Origin: Ulvibacterium marinum | Lineage (GTDB): Bacteria > Bacteroidota > Bacteroidia > Flavobacteriales > Flavobacteriaceae | Reading direction: 5' to 3' | NCBI RefSeq assembly: GCF_003626755.1 | Contig: NZ_RBCJ01000002.1 | Location: forward strand, 744,001-808,000 | DNA length: 64,000 bases | Shown: one piece after another, positions 45,268 to 54,772 of the stretch | How positions within the stretch are numbered: position 1 is the stretch's first letter | Layout of the letters: the number at the start of each line of letters is the position of its first letter | Made by a program: the position numbers and the translations under genes | The notes under the pieces: generated by a model | Told to the model about the DNA's origin: nothing | The model's database searches: none | Seen by the model: the letters and a program-made list of their open reading frames with translations, nothing else

Positions 45268-45444
45268 ATGGAGTCGCATTATTTAAAATTGGAAACACTG
45301 GCCAAAAATAGAAAGCCCGACTTTGTGCAGATCTCTTCTAAATCTATAATTAAGAGATGTAACAGCTTCAAAGCATTATCCAAAAGGGTATACAGCCGAT
45401 TAGAAAAATATGGTGCCGCAGCAGGAGCCGCCATAAGAAACTAG
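45268..45444 (+). CDS. small hypothetical protein (58 residues)
   Basis: Short frame starting ATG 45268 (MESHYLKLETLAKN) and ending KYGAAAGAAIRN before TAG at 45442. It is basic (several Lys and Arg), has no signal peptide and no recognised domain. The coding-like amino-acid mix, an A/T-rich leader before the ATG, and the tight 45-base spacing to the DUF4251 gene downstream support it modestly. Confidence 0.45.
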   Translation: MESHYLKLETLAKNRKPDFVQISSKSIIKRCNSFKALSKRVYSRLEKYGAAAGAAIRN

Positions 45445-45489
45445 GAATGCTTGAAACGATAAAGACAAACAATTTAAAATTCAGGGATC

Positions 45490-45999
45490 ATGAAAAAGGT
45501 AAGTCTAGTATCCGTTTTGATTTTACTCTTCTTTTACACCCTTTTAGGTCAAAATGAACTTGAACAAAAACAGTTAAGAGAAAAAAAATCAAAAATTGAA
45601 TATATACAGATCAAAAAATTAGTAGAATCCAAATTGTACAAATTCGAAGTTCAAAGGGTAAGCCGGGTCAGATCTTCGCCTATTAACTTTATGGGTGGAG
45701 GTTATTATTTGACAGTTACCAAAGACAGCGTCAACACCCACTTGCCCTACTTTGGAGTACGACATTCCGGTGGAGGATCAGGAGAAAGCAACGGTATTGA
45801 ATTTAACGGTCTTATGGAGGATTACAAGGTAGAATATGATGATAGCAAAAAAAGAATAATCGTGAAATTTATAGGTAGAAATACCAGTGAAAGTTTAGAT
45901 ATTACGCTATCCATATTTAAAAATGGTAGTTCACAGCTATCTGTTAGATCAAGCCACAGAAGTTCGATGAACTATTCAGGTAAATTAATAAAATCATGA
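45490..45999 (+). CDS. DUF4251-domain secreted protein
   Basis: Secreted protein of 169 residues with signal peptide ending FYTLLGQ near 21. DUF4251 landmarks: KLVESKLYKFEVQRV, INFMGGGYYLTVTKDSVNTH, LPYFGVRHSGGG, SNGIEFNG and the last strand RSSMNYSGKLIKS. The family is abundant in Bacteroidota and of unknown function, expected in the periplasm or outer membrane. Probably co-transcribed with the small gene just upstream. Confidence 0.88.
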   Translation: MKKVSLVSVLILLFFYTLLGQNELEQKQLREKKSKIEYIQIKKLVESKLYKFEVQRVSRVRSSPINFMGGGYYLTVTKDSVNTHLPYFGVRHSGGGSGESNGIEFNGLMEDYKVEYDDSKKRIIVKFIGRNTSESLDITLSIFKNGSSQLSVRSSHRSSMNYSGKLIKS

Positions 46000-46221
46000 C
46001 CCTTAATAAAAGTATGATCGGTCGATTTTTCATATTTTTAATTTCCCCCTTTTTGAAGTACCAACCTAAAAATTTAATCTTATGATCCCAATTGGACTCA
46101 CTTCACCCGCTATTTTTTATCTTTCTACATCGAAAAATGAACGAAATCGGTTATTAGGTAACCGAGCATAGCTGTCCTGTCCGTATTAAACTATTTTAAG
46201 AAATAATTAATTACAGCAATC

Positions 46222-46647
46222 ATGAACATCAAAAAGATCACTATTGCCATTTGTGGCTTCCTTTGTTTTTTCTCTGCAATAGCACAAGACTTGACAGAAG
46301 AACAGAAAGAACAACTCGAATACAAGGTATCTGTATTTACCTCCAATGATAAGGAACTTCAAAAATTATGGTATGAAGACCGCATGGATGAAATGAAAAT
46401 CAGAGGAAAGTCCCGGGAAGATTATCTGAAAATAGTAGAGTATCATGCCTTAAAAATGGAACAACTCAGAAAAAGCAAAAATAAAATCAGTGCTGACCAA
46501 ATGAAGTCGAAGCTCCAAGAACGTGTGGTATTTATGGAGACAGACGTAAAAGAGATTCTGGACCAAAAGCAGTTTGAAATACATCAAAAAACCTGGAAAG
46601 CCATAATCAAGGCGGTCATTCTGAAAGAGGGCCTGGATGTGAAATAA
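46222..46647 (+). CDS. small secreted helical protein
   Basis: Protein of 141 residues; signal peptide ends FFSAIAQ near 22. The mature part is strongly helical and charged (LTEEQKEQLEYKVSVFTSND, MKSKLQERVVFMETDVKEIL), reminiscent in style of Spy/CpxP-like periplasmic proteins, but without a motif that would confirm this. It is followed by the nested inverted-repeat element at 46687. Function unknown. Confidence 0.72.
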   Translation: MNIKKITIAICGFLCFFSAIAQDLTEEQKEQLEYKVSVFTSNDKELQKLWYEDRMDEMKIRGKSREDYLKIVEYHALKMEQLRKSKNKISADQMKSKLQERVVFMETDVKEILDQKQFEIHQKTWKAIIKAVILKEGLDVK

Positions 46648-46686
46648 GGTCAATTGCTGATTTCATTTAAAAAAACAGAGTATAAA

Positions 46687-46865
46687 CCCGTTGTGCATTT
46701 TGATTTATTTAGCTAAACTAAATGTCAGTTCGAGTGATTTTCAACAGAAAATTGTATCGAGAACAGGTTTTGAAATGGAAAATTTTATTCTCGATACAAA
46801 TTTCACTCATAAAAATGAGCAAAATTCACTCGAATTGACAAATTTTCTTCAAAATGCACAACGGG
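46687..46865. mobile_element. MITE-like nested inverted-repeat element
   Basis: A 179-base element bounded by perfect 17-base inverted ends (CCCGTTGTGCATTTTGA at 46687-46703, its complement at 46849-46865). Inside are two more pairs: GTCAGTTCGAGTGA (46724-46737) with TTCACTCGAATTGAC (46825-46839), and TTGTATCGAGAA (46752-46763) with TTCTCGATACAA (46788-46799). The whole can fold into one long interrupted hairpin. There is no transposase. I recall similar TCAGTTCGAGTG/GTATCGAGAA hairpins in other Flavobacteriaceae. It may be a non-autonomous mobile element or a structured terminator. Confidence 0.8.
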
Positions 46866-46892
46866 TAGTATAAATTTTAAACTTAGAATACT

Positions 46893-48194
46893 ATGATTTG
46901 GATAGAATTACTCGTCGTTCTCTTTTTTATCTTCCTTGGTTCCAAAATGGGAGGTATAGGTATTGGCTACGCCGGTGGTGCCGGTGTAGTAGTATTGACT
47001 TTGATTTTTGGGTTGGATGCCGGTTCGGTGCCAGTAGATGTCATTCTCATTATTATGGCGGTTATCTCTGCCATATCCGCAATGCAAAAAGCGGGAGGTT
47101 TGGATTACTTGGTGCATCTCTCTGAATCCTTACTTCGCAAAAATCCAAAGCGGGTTACATTTTTAGGGCCTACCGTAACGTATTTCATGACCTTGTTTGC
47201 AGGTACAGGGCACACCGCCTATGCCGCCTTACCGGTCATTGTGGAAGTTTCAAAAGAAGGAAATGTGAGGCCTTCAAAACCTTTGAGTATTTCAGTAGTG
47301 GCCTCACAAATTGCCATAACCGCTTCGCCTATCTCAGCCGCGGTAGTGATTTTTGCCAGTTTTTTGGAACCTCTGGGAGTTTCATATCTGCAACTATTGG
47401 CCATAGCCATTCCATCCACGATTTTAGCATGCGTAGTGGGCGCCATTGTGGCGAACAAGTTGGGTAAACCACTTGACGAGGACCCTGTTTATCAAGAACG
47501 TGTAAAAGCAGGTTTGGTTAAGCGCAAAAGCACTGAAACACATAAGGATAGCAAAGAAGCCAAACGATCAGTAGGTATTTTTTTGATTGCCATAGCAATC
47601 ATTGTAACCTATGCTACCATTATCTCCAAGAAAGTAGGGCTGATTGAAAATCCGACAATCCCACGGAATGAAGCGATTATGGCGGTCATGTTGTTGGCAG
47701 CGACTGTCATTGCCCTGGTTTGTAAACTTAAAATGGCGGATATCCCAAGTATGTCGACTTTTAAATCGGGCATGAGCGCAGCTATTTGTGTATTGGGCGT
47801 AGCCTGGTTGGGCGACACTTTTGTCAGTAACCATATTGAAGAAATTAAAGAGGCAGCCGGGGGAATGCTAAACCAATACTCTTGGTTACTTGCCGTGGTG
47901 TTGTTCTTTGCCAGCATGCTATTATATTCCCAAGCCGCTACAACTACGGCGTTAATGCCAGCAGCTTTGGCCTTGGGAGTAAGCCCCATAGCGGCTATAG
48001 CTTCATTTGCCGCAGTAAGTGCCCTGTTTGTATTGCCTACCTACCCTACACTTTTGGCAGCAGTGGAAATGGATGATACGGGAACCACCAAGATAGGCAA
48101 GTATGTGTTTAATCATTCCTTTATTATTCCGGGTACGGTTACCATAGCAGCAAGTGTAGTTTTCGGATTTCTCATAGGAAGTATCGTATTATAA
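46893..48194 (+). CDS. anaerobic C4-dicarboxylate transporter (Dcu family)
   Basis: Inner-membrane transporter of 433 residues with about eleven hydrophobic segments. Dcu-type motifs: GAGVVVLTLIFGLDAG near residue 29, YFMTLFAGTGHTAYAALPVI near 90, SQIAITASPISAAVV near 135 and the late LPTYPTLLAAVEMDDTGTTK near 385. Such carriers exchange or import aspartate, fumarate, malate and succinate. With aspA 134 bases downstream it forms an aspartate-to-fumarate route: aspartate in, fumarate or succinate out. DcuA and DcuB cannot be distinguished by eye. Confidence 0.92.
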   Translation: MIWIELLVVLFFIFLGSKMGGIGIGYAGGAGVVVLTLIFGLDAGSVPVDVILIIMAVISAISAMQKAGGLDYLVHLSESLLRKNPKRVTFLGPTVTYFMTLFAGTGHTAYAALPVIVEVSKEGNVRPSKPLSISVVASQIAITASPISAAVVIFASFLEPLGVSYLQLLAIAIPSTILACVVGAIVANKLGKPLDEDPVYQERVKAGLVKRKSTETHKDSKEAKRSVGIFLIAIAIIVTYATIISKKVGLIENPTIPRNEAIMAVMLLAATVIALVCKLKMADIPSMSTFKSGMSAAICVLGVAWLGDTFVSNHIEEIKEAAGGMLNQYSWLLAVVLFFASMLLYSQAATTTALMPAALALGVSPIAAIASFAAVSALFVLPTYPTLLAAVEMDDTGTTKIGKYVFNHSFIIPGTVTIAASVVFGFLIGSIVL

Positions 48195-48328
48195 ATCAAG
48201 AAAAGAACAAGATTATGAAATGGGCCATACGAATTGGTAATACCTGCCGAGATGTTTAACGGCGAATTACATACTTGTGCTGAGCATAGCCTAAGTATGA
48301 CTTTTAAAAAACAATAATATTTAAACAG

Positions 48329-49747
48329 ATGAAAACAAGAAAAGAAACGGATTTATTGGGAGAATTGGAGATTTCCAACGAATACTATTATGGTGTCCAC
48401 ACCCAAAGGGCCATTGATAATTTTAAAATTTCGAACTCCAAAGTTGGCGACTTCCCCATTTTCGTAAAAGGATTGATGTTGACCAAGAAAGCCTGTGCCG
48501 CGGCCAATAAGGAAATTGGAACTATACCAGCGGAGAAAGCGGATATGATTATACAAGCCTGTGACCACATCCTAAACGATTTGGAAAAATATGCCGTGTT
48601 CTTTCCTTCGGATGTATTTCAAGGTGGTGCCGGAACTTCGGTAAACATGAATGCCAATGAAGTCATTGCCAATGTAGCTTTGGAGCTTCATGGTCACGAA
48701 AAAGGAAGTTATGATATTTTGCATCCCAACGACCATGTCAACAAATCGCAGTCCACCAATGATGCCTACCCAACGGCGTTTCGGGTTGCGGTCTTTTACT
48801 ATATGAACCATCTGTTGGAAAAAATCAATGTGCTTACCACCAGTCTTGATAAAAAGGCAGCTGCCTTTAAGAATGTACTCAAGATGGGGAGAACGCAGCT
48901 TCAGGATGCCGTACCCATGTCCTTAGGCGATGAATTCGGTGCGTGGTCTACCAACCTAAAAGAGGAAACAAAAAACCTAAAACATTGTCGTGACCTTATT
49001 TTAGAAGTGAATCTAGGGGCCACGGCCATCGGAACGGGTGTAAACGCGCCGGATGGGTATTCCGAATTGGCCATCGGTTTTTTGCAACAGTATACCAAAG
49101 CAAGTTTTGTAAAAGCCGAAAACCTAATTGAGGCCACCTCGGATTGTGGTGCCTACGTAATGATATCAGGGGCTTTAAAAAGAACCTCAGTTAAGCTTTC
49201 AAAAATATGCAATGATTTACGTTTGTTGTCTTCTGGACCACGATGTGGACTGAACGAAATCAACCTACCCGAAATGCAGGCAGGTTCTTCCATTATGCCG
49301 GCTAAGGTGAATCCCGTTATCCCGGAAGTCGCGAATCAAGTTTGCTTTAAGATCATTGGCAACGATGTGACCATTTCCTTTGCCGCGGAGGCCGGTCAAC
49401 TACAATTAAATGTCATGGAGCCTGTAATCGCACAATGCATGTTCGAGTCGGTTGAATTGCTTTCCAATGCTTGTGTGACCCTTGCGGAAAAATGTATCAA
49501 TGGCATTACGGCCAATGAAGAGCACACCAAGCAAATGGTGTTCAATTCCGTTGGAATCATCACTTTTTTGAACCCGTATATAGGGCATCATATGGGTGAT
49601 ATTATAGGAAAAGAGGCAGTTGCTACCGGAAAGAATATCCGGGAATTAGTGCTTGAAAAGGAGCTGCTCTCCGAAGAAGAACTGGATAAAATATTGAGCG
49701 TGGAAAATCTTATGAATCCAAAGTATACGGCAATGCTGCATAAGTAG
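48329..49747 (+). CDS. aspA: aspartate ammonia-lyase
   Basis: Cytoplasmic enzyme of 472 residues that deaminates L-aspartate to fumarate and ammonia. Superfamily signatures are all visible: [19 protein letters not shown] at the start, [16 protein letters not shown] near residue 105, [17 protein letters not shown] near 143 and the loop [16 protein letters not shown] near 318, which holds the catalytic serine. Length matches the family. It lies between the Dcu transporter and the remains of an asparaginase gene, all on the same strand, consistent with an asparagine/aspartate degradation locus. Confidence 0.96.
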   Translation: MKTRKETDLLGELEISNEYYYGVHTQRAIDNFKISNSKVGDFPIFVKGLMLTKKACAAANKEIGTIPAEKADMIIQACDHILNDLEKYAVFFPSDVFQGGAGTSVNMNANEVIANVALELHGHEKGSYDILHPNDHVNKSQSTNDAYPTAFRVAVFYYMNHLLEKINVLTTSLDKKAAAFKNVLKMGRTQLQDAVPMSLGDEFGAWSTNLKEETKNLKHCRDLILEVNLGATAIGTGVNAPDGYSELAIGFLQQYTKASFVKAENLIEATSDCGAYVMISGALKRTSVKLSKICNDLRLLSSGPRCGLNEINLPEMQAGSSIMPAKVNPVIPEVANQVCFKIIGNDVTISFAAEAGQLQLNVMEPVIAQCMFESVELLSNACVTLAEKCINGITANEEHTKQMVFNSVGIITFLNPYIGHHMGDIIGKEAVATGKNIRELVLEKELLSEEELDKILSVENLMNPKYTAMLHK

Positions 49748-49823
49748 GACTGATTATCCAAAGAACAAATAGTAAACCACCTCGGGGCAAACCCAAGAGG
49801 TATTCGTTTGAAAAAACATTTGA

Positions 49824-50061
<238 letters not shown>

Positions 50062-50082
50062 AAAACAATCAAATAAAACCTT

Positions 50083-51219
50083 ATGAAGAAATTACTTGCT
50101 ACATACGGAAAAACAATGTGGTTAGCTGCGGCCTTATTGTTACTACAAGAAATACAAGCTCAGACGGATACGGTGAAAAAAGATTCTGGTGTGGATTGGA
50201 TCGATGCAATTACCTCTAGAGTTACTCCCTATGGAAGTCTCCGGATCGGTGCTGGTTTTGCCGAAGAAGGGGAAATCGGAATTTCAAACAATGCCCCAAG
50301 AATAGGTATTAAAGTAAAACACGCCCTTTCTCCAAATGAAGCCGATAATTTCAATGTAATTGGTGGAATAGAATTTGGCCTCAATCTGGTTTCAAGGGAT
50401 GAAACCGTTGAATTTGCTGTGGATCCTGGCGCGGGCATTGCCCAAGTAGGTGATGCAGTCTTTGCAAGGTTGGGTTATGCAGGCTTCTCCTATAAAGATT
50501 TGGAATTTACTTTTGGGAAGCAAAACTCAGTTTACTATCAATTGGGTGCCAATCAGGTAGATAAATTTTCGGCATTCGGCGGAGCTGCCATTGGTGTATG
50601 GAATATTTCGGATGGTGGTGTATCGGGAACGGGAAGGGCCAATCAATTATTAAAAGTGAGTTATGCGAATTCGGGTTTGAAAATTGGTGTTCAAGGGCAA
50701 GCAAGAAATATTTCCGTAAACAGCAAATCTTTGGATACCTATGGTTTAGGAGCCAGTTATACGATCGGCGGATTTGCAGTGGGCTTAGGATATAATAAGG
50801 TACTTGATGGCGTTGAAGACCCATTGCCCAATCAGGCCAAAGATGGTGATGAGGCTTTTGTAACCTCGGCCTCCTACGAAAAAGATAGGTTTTCGGTTGC
50901 AGCATCCTATGCCAATTTAAAACAGCACCAAAGATTAGGAGACACTTTTTACGATGCTACTGGAATCGAATTTTATCTAGGATATATCTTTTCCAAAAAT
51001 AAACGTTGGAAAGCCGCAACAGGATTCAATTATCTAACTCCCGACAGTGAAGCAGGATTAGGGGATTTTAATAACGCTTTTGCCATTGGTGAAGTCAGCT
51101 ACGCCTTTAAAAAAGGAAGCAAATTATTTGCGGCTGCCAAGATTGACCAAAGCGAAGATACCACAGGCGACCGTAGGAATCAAAGTGTTTTTGGTATTGG
51201 GGTTAAATTTGATTTTTAA
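50083..51219 (+). CDS. outer-membrane porin
   Basis: Protein of 378 residues with a signal peptide (LLLLQEIQAQ, ending near 27). It shows the features of a Gram-negative general-type porin: an early strand VTPYGSLRIGAGFAEEGEIG, RLGYAGFSYKDLEFTFGKQN near 128, many alternating strands separated by Gly/Asp turns, and a terminal Phe (GIGVKFDF). Probably the outer-membrane entry for dicarboxylates or amino acids serving the Dcu/AspA locus just upstream; that substrate is inferred from context. It begins 21 bases after the SdhB remnant. Confidence 0.87.
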   Translation: MKKLLATYGKTMWLAAALLLLQEIQAQTDTVKKDSGVDWIDAITSRVTPYGSLRIGAGFAEEGEIGISNNAPRIGIKVKHALSPNEADNFNVIGGIEFGLNLVSRDETVEFAVDPGAGIAQVGDAVFARLGYAGFSYKDLEFTFGKQNSVYYQLGANQVDKFSAFGGAAIGVWNISDGGVSGTGRANQLLKVSYANSGLKIGVQGQARNISVNSKSLDTYGLGASYTIGGFAVGLGYNKVLDGVEDPLPNQAKDGDEAFVTSASYEKDRFSVAASYANLKQHQRLGDTFYDATGIEFYLGYIFSKNKRWKAATGFNYLTPDSEAGLGDFNNAFAIGEVSYAFKKGSKLFAAAKIDQSEDTTGDRRNQSVFGIGVKFDF

Positions 51220-51245
51220 TCCAATGTATTAGTCAAAAACTGCGA

Positions 51246-51860
51246 ATGGGATTTTTCGATATTCTTGATATGCTCGGTACAATTGCTTTTGCCATTTCTG
51301 GGGCATTGATGGCCATTAAGCGGAAAATGGATGTTTTTGGCATCTTCATTGTTGCCTTTGTTACGGCCTTGGGCGGAGGCATTTTAAGAGATGTCTTTAT
51401 TGGAAATACCCCGGTGTGGTGGATGGAACACTTCTACGTGGTTCATTTTATAAGCGTCTCTGTTCTTTTGGCCATATTGTTCCGAAATAGGATATATTTT
51501 TTGGCGAAGTCCCTTTTCATCTTCGATACGATAGGGCTTGCCATATTTACCATTAGTGGCGTGCAAATAGGGGTTTCCGCAAATCTAGATCCAGCGGTAA
51601 GTGTTGTTCTCGGAATTATGACGGGATGTTTTGGAGGGGTGATCCGTGATATTTTATGCAATGAAATTCCTATTATTTTTAGAAAAGAAATCTATGCCTT
51701 GGCCTCTCTTGCGGGTGCAGTATGTTTCATTATTCTATACTCCTTGAATTTCAATGAAAATATATCACATATAAGCACCATTACCTTGGTTGTTGTTATA
51801 AGGGTTTTGGCCGTAAGATTCAGTATTTCCTTGCCAACCTATACCATCAAAAAGAAATAA
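51246..51860 (+). CDS. TRIC/UPF0126-family membrane channel
   Basis: Inner-membrane protein of 204 residues with about seven hydrophobic helices built as an inverted duplication. Both halves hold the glycine-rich kink typical of the family: GGGILRDVFIGNTPVWW near residue 40 and GGVIRDILCNEIPIIFR near 126. Prokaryotic TRIC proteins form trimeric K+/cation channels; older annotations call them YicG/YadS or glycine transporters. It lies 26 bases after the porin gene, in what looks like the same operon. Confidence 0.92.
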   Translation: MGFFDILDMLGTIAFAISGALMAIKRKMDVFGIFIVAFVTALGGGILRDVFIGNTPVWWMEHFYVVHFISVSVLLAILFRNRIYFLAKSLFIFDTIGLAIFTISGVQIGVSANLDPAVSVVLGIMTGCFGGVIRDILCNEIPIIFRKEIYALASLAGAVCFIILYSLNFNENISHISTITLVVVIRVLAVRFSISLPTYTIKKK

Positions 51861-51896
51861 AAATGGATACTTAAATGCCTATTAAAATTCATACTT

Positions 51897-53045
51897 ATGA
51901 CAAGATTCCTTACCATTTGTCTACTTTGTTCTTTGTTCCTTGTTAACGCCCAGACGATATCAAATAAGGAACCTTCCAATAAATTTCGATCTATTGAATT
52001 CAAATCGAATTATGGCAGTTACCTCTATACCGGAACGGCATTAAGCGAAGCAGGATTCTTGGATGCAGGTTATGGAGCCATCAATGTAAAAATAGGATGG
52101 CAATCCAGCAATCCTGAAAGCTGGGCCGGGTATTATAAGTACCCCACTTATGGAATTGGTTTGTATTCCGGATTTTTGGGCAATGCAGAAGTTTTTGGAA
52201 ATCCAAGTGCCTTGTATGCCTTCATGGACTTCCCAATCGGTAATCCGAACCGACGAAATAAATTCAGTATAGAACCTGCCCTGGGGATTACCTATAATTT
52301 GCAGGAATACAATGCCGAGGAGAACCCAATAAACGATGCTTTTGGTGCTCGTGCGGCCGTTTACTTTGGGCTTGATATTGGCTTTGAATATCGTTTTACA
52401 AGGGAGTTGGATCTGACCTATGGGGTCGACTTTACCCACTTTAGTAATGGTAGCAGCTATCAACCCAATTTGGGACTAAATCTATTTGGCATCAACCTAG
52501 GGGTAAAATACAATTACAATGCAGCGCAGCGGTTTGTTGACAACGATCCGTATACTAAAAATCTACTTCAGGCTCGATTTAAATCCCCAGAAAAAACCAA
52601 ACCGACAAAAATCAACGAAAACTCAATTTCGATATATCTTGCAGGCGGAGGCAAGCAAACCGATGAAGACGGTGGAACCGACAGACAATTTGGAGTTTTC
52701 TCAGGGGTTTTGGACTACGAACATCGCTTCAACGCCATACATGGTATTACAGGTGGTTTTGATTTCTTTTATGACAATTCATTTCAAGAGTTTGACAAAG
52801 CGGCGGACAGAACTTCAATCGGTATTCACGCCGGATACGATTTTCATTTTTGGAAAATGGTCATTAAAGCACAATTGGGTACCTATATTACCGACGATTT
52901 AGGAAAAGGCGCTTTTTTTATGCGGCCAGCCCTTCGCTATAACATTACTGAAATTCTCTTTGCTCAATTTGGGCTAAAAACCCTTGATGGAGGGGCAGCG
53001 GATTATATTGAATTCGGGGTCGGGTTTAAGCCTTTTAAATGGTAA
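51897..53045 (+). CDS. PagL-like lipid A 3-O-deacylase (acyloxyacyl hydrolase family)
   Basis: Outer-membrane protein of 382 residues with signal peptide ending SLFLVNAQ. The N-terminal half (about 25-215) is PagL-like: SIEPALGITYNLQEYN, EYRFTRELDLTYGVDFTHF and the catalytic pair in HFSNG (His181, Ser183) followed by YQPNLGLNLFGI. From memory the Pseudomonas enzyme has a catalytic Glu 14 residues after the His; Asn195 is at that spot here. The C-terminal half (about 220-382) looks like a second set of barrel strands without the catalytic pair. PagL removes the 3-O-acyl chain of lipid A. An LpxR-like gene is next. Confidence 0.83.
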   Translation: MTRFLTICLLCSLFLVNAQTISNKEPSNKFRSIEFKSNYGSYLYTGTALSEAGFLDAGYGAINVKIGWQSSNPESWAGYYKYPTYGIGLYSGFLGNAEVFGNPSALYAFMDFPIGNPNRRNKFSIEPALGITYNLQEYNAEENPINDAFGARAAVYFGLDIGFEYRFTRELDLTYGVDFTHFSNGSSYQPNLGLNLFGINLGVKYNYNAAQRFVDNDPYTKNLLQARFKSPEKTKPTKINENSISIYLAGGGKQTDEDGGTDRQFGVFSGVLDYEHRFNAIHGITGGFDFFYDNSFQEFDKAADRTSIGIHAGYDFHFWKMVIKAQLGTYITDDLGKGAFFMRPALRYNITEILFAQFGLKTLDGGAADYIEFGVGFKPFKW

Positions 53046-53143
53046 GCCTAAATTGTTTCGACACCAAACAACCTGGTGCCATGTAAATAAATCACAAATT
53101 CGTTGACTAAGTTTTAAACGGACTGAAATATGAAAAAGACCAC

Positions 53144-54124
53144 ATGAATGCAAGCAAATCAAATGGTCTTTTCTTATTCTTTATACTTCTTTTTTTTAGC
53201 ATTGAAGGTAATGCGCAAAGACCTGATATTTTTAGTAGCGAGATTTCACTTTCCTCGGCAAATGATGCCTATGTAATCTGGCAGAACTCGGACCGGTTTT
53301 ATAGCTATGGTGCTGGCGTAAATTTGAAATTTAAAAAGGAAAAAATGCTCAGGCTACAAAAGTACTTCCCTAAAAAGACGGGTTATTTTTTTGAAATAGG
53401 CCTACGTTTGGAAGGGTTCACACCAACAAACAAGACGGTAACTCCTAGTGAAATACAACAAAGCACCATTTCTTTTGATCGTCCATATGCCGGTTTGTTA
53501 TTCGGTACATTTAACGTCACCTATGCCTTTGAACGGTATTTTTTGAAGGGAGGCGCATTGCTCGGCATCATGGGACCTTCATCTTTAGCGGGCGATTTTC
53601 AAGGCTGGTTTCATGATAAGATCACAGATGACCCCATTTTTGAAGAATGGCGGTTTCAAGTGCCAAATCAGCCAATAGTAAACTTGAACGTTGCATATGC
53701 CTATGACTTTATACCACAACAAAAATGGTTCGATGTCTATGGAATGCTTGATACCCGATTAGGAAACTTATATATTGATGCTACCCCCACACTGGGATTT
53801 CGATTTGGAAAGTTTAATAAATTATCCGAGTCTGTGGGCATGGATAACAACATCCTATCAAATTCTGGTATAGAACTCTTTTTTCAATCGGCGATTAGCG
53901 GCTCCCTAAATATATTTGATGGCACGGCGCAAGGAAATCTGTTTAACAACGATTTTGAGTATGCGGTGAATGAATTAAATACGTTTAGCACCACAATGAC
54001 ACAGAGTGTCTATTTTTCCTCAAGACGCTTCTCTCTGGGGATCGAGCATTATTTTACCTTCGGAAAAGTAGTTCCGAACGAACGGCATGTTTATGCGAGA
54101 ACAATTTTAAAGTATAGATTTTGA
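53144..54124 (+). CDS. LpxR-like lipid A deacylase (DUF2219 family)
   Basis: Outer-membrane protein of 326 residues; signal peptide ends SIEGNAQ near 25. It fits LpxR: the catalytic Asn-Asp in SSANDAYVIWQ near residue 40, then SDRFYSYGAGVNL (the serine region), SFDRPYAGLLFG near 114 and GWFHDKITDDP near 160 carrying a histidine where LpxR has its catalytic one. It ends in a terminal Phe (LKYRF). LpxR releases the 3'-acyloxyacyl group from lipid A. It lies 98 bases after the PagL-like gene, so both 3-O and 3'-O trimming could be encoded together. Confidence 0.87.
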   Translation: MNASKSNGLFLFFILLFFSIEGNAQRPDIFSSEISLSSANDAYVIWQNSDRFYSYGAGVNLKFKKEKMLRLQKYFPKKTGYFFEIGLRLEGFTPTNKTVTPSEIQQSTISFDRPYAGLLFGTFNVTYAFERYFLKGGALLGIMGPSSLAGDFQGWFHDKITDDPIFEEWRFQVPNQPIVNLNVAYAYDFIPQQKWFDVYGMLDTRLGNLYIDATPTLGFRFGKFNKLSESVGMDNNILSNSGIELFFQSAISGSLNIFDGTAQGNLFNNDFEYAVNELNTFSTTMTQSVYFSSRRFSLGIEHYFTFGKVVPNERHVYARTILKYRF

Positions 54125-54258
54125 GAATTGAGAAAAAATGTCTTAGATGTGATTTCGTTACCTTAGAAGTAATTTATAAATGTAGTATTTAACATAAGAA
54201 ATATAGAAGTACAATTTTAAAATTAGTCCTATCAATTTTAACCATAAAAAGTATACAA

Positions 54259-54702
54259 ATGCACAAAATACTGAGTCTAGCCCTATTCCTACTCCTATTT
54301 GGATGTAATGGCAATAAGACAAAAGACAATTCGAAAAGCGAAAATACTCCTATCGAAAACAAGATTTTAATCAATGATGTTTGGGCCTTGACAACAATGC
54401 TTGAAAGCCCAATATCCGATGATATCGAAAAACGGCCACAATTGGAATTCAACCTTAAGAACAATTCCTTTTCCGGCAATAACGGCTGCAATCAAATTAC
54501 CGGAAATCTGGAGAAATTAACAAATACCGATTTGCAGTTTGGCCCGATCAATGAGACCAGAATGGCCTGTCGTGAAATGAAAGTGGCCAGCACATTTCTA
54601 AATCAGCTTCGCGAAACACGACTATACAAAATAAAGGACTTGAACCTAACCTTGATGGATTCCAATAGAAAAGCGCTATTGATATTTAAAAAAATAGATT
54701 AA
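54259..54702 (+). CDS. META-domain lipoprotein
   Basis: Lipoprotein of 147 residues; signal peptide MHKILSLALFLLLFGC with lipid Cys16. The META/HslJ domain follows: DVWALTTMLESPI near residue 38, FSGNNGCNQITGN near 75 (the NGCN hallmark) and NETRMACREM near 102 (the TxMAC hallmark). In E. coli the domain protein HslJ is linked to novobiocin resistance and motility-related stress; its role here is unknown. It is probably monocistronic, 70 bases before the beta-propeller gene. Confidence 0.9.
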   Translation: MHKILSLALFLLLFGCNGNKTKDNSKSENTPIENKILINDVWALTTMLESPISDDIEKRPQLEFNLKNNSFSGNNGCNQITGNLEKLTNTDLQFGPINETRMACREMKVASTFLNQLRETRLYKIKDLNLTLMDSNRKALLIFKKID

Positions 54703-54772
54703 CATTTTTTATCTATACTAAATAACCATATCGAAGGTTTTATGTCGATTCTAAATTAAAAATACCATCCTA

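Noticed and set aside
46691-46873. 60-residue frame on the plus strand
   Set aside because: It lies almost entirely inside the nested inverted-repeat element, its composition follows the repeat arms, and it has no leader or family resemblance.
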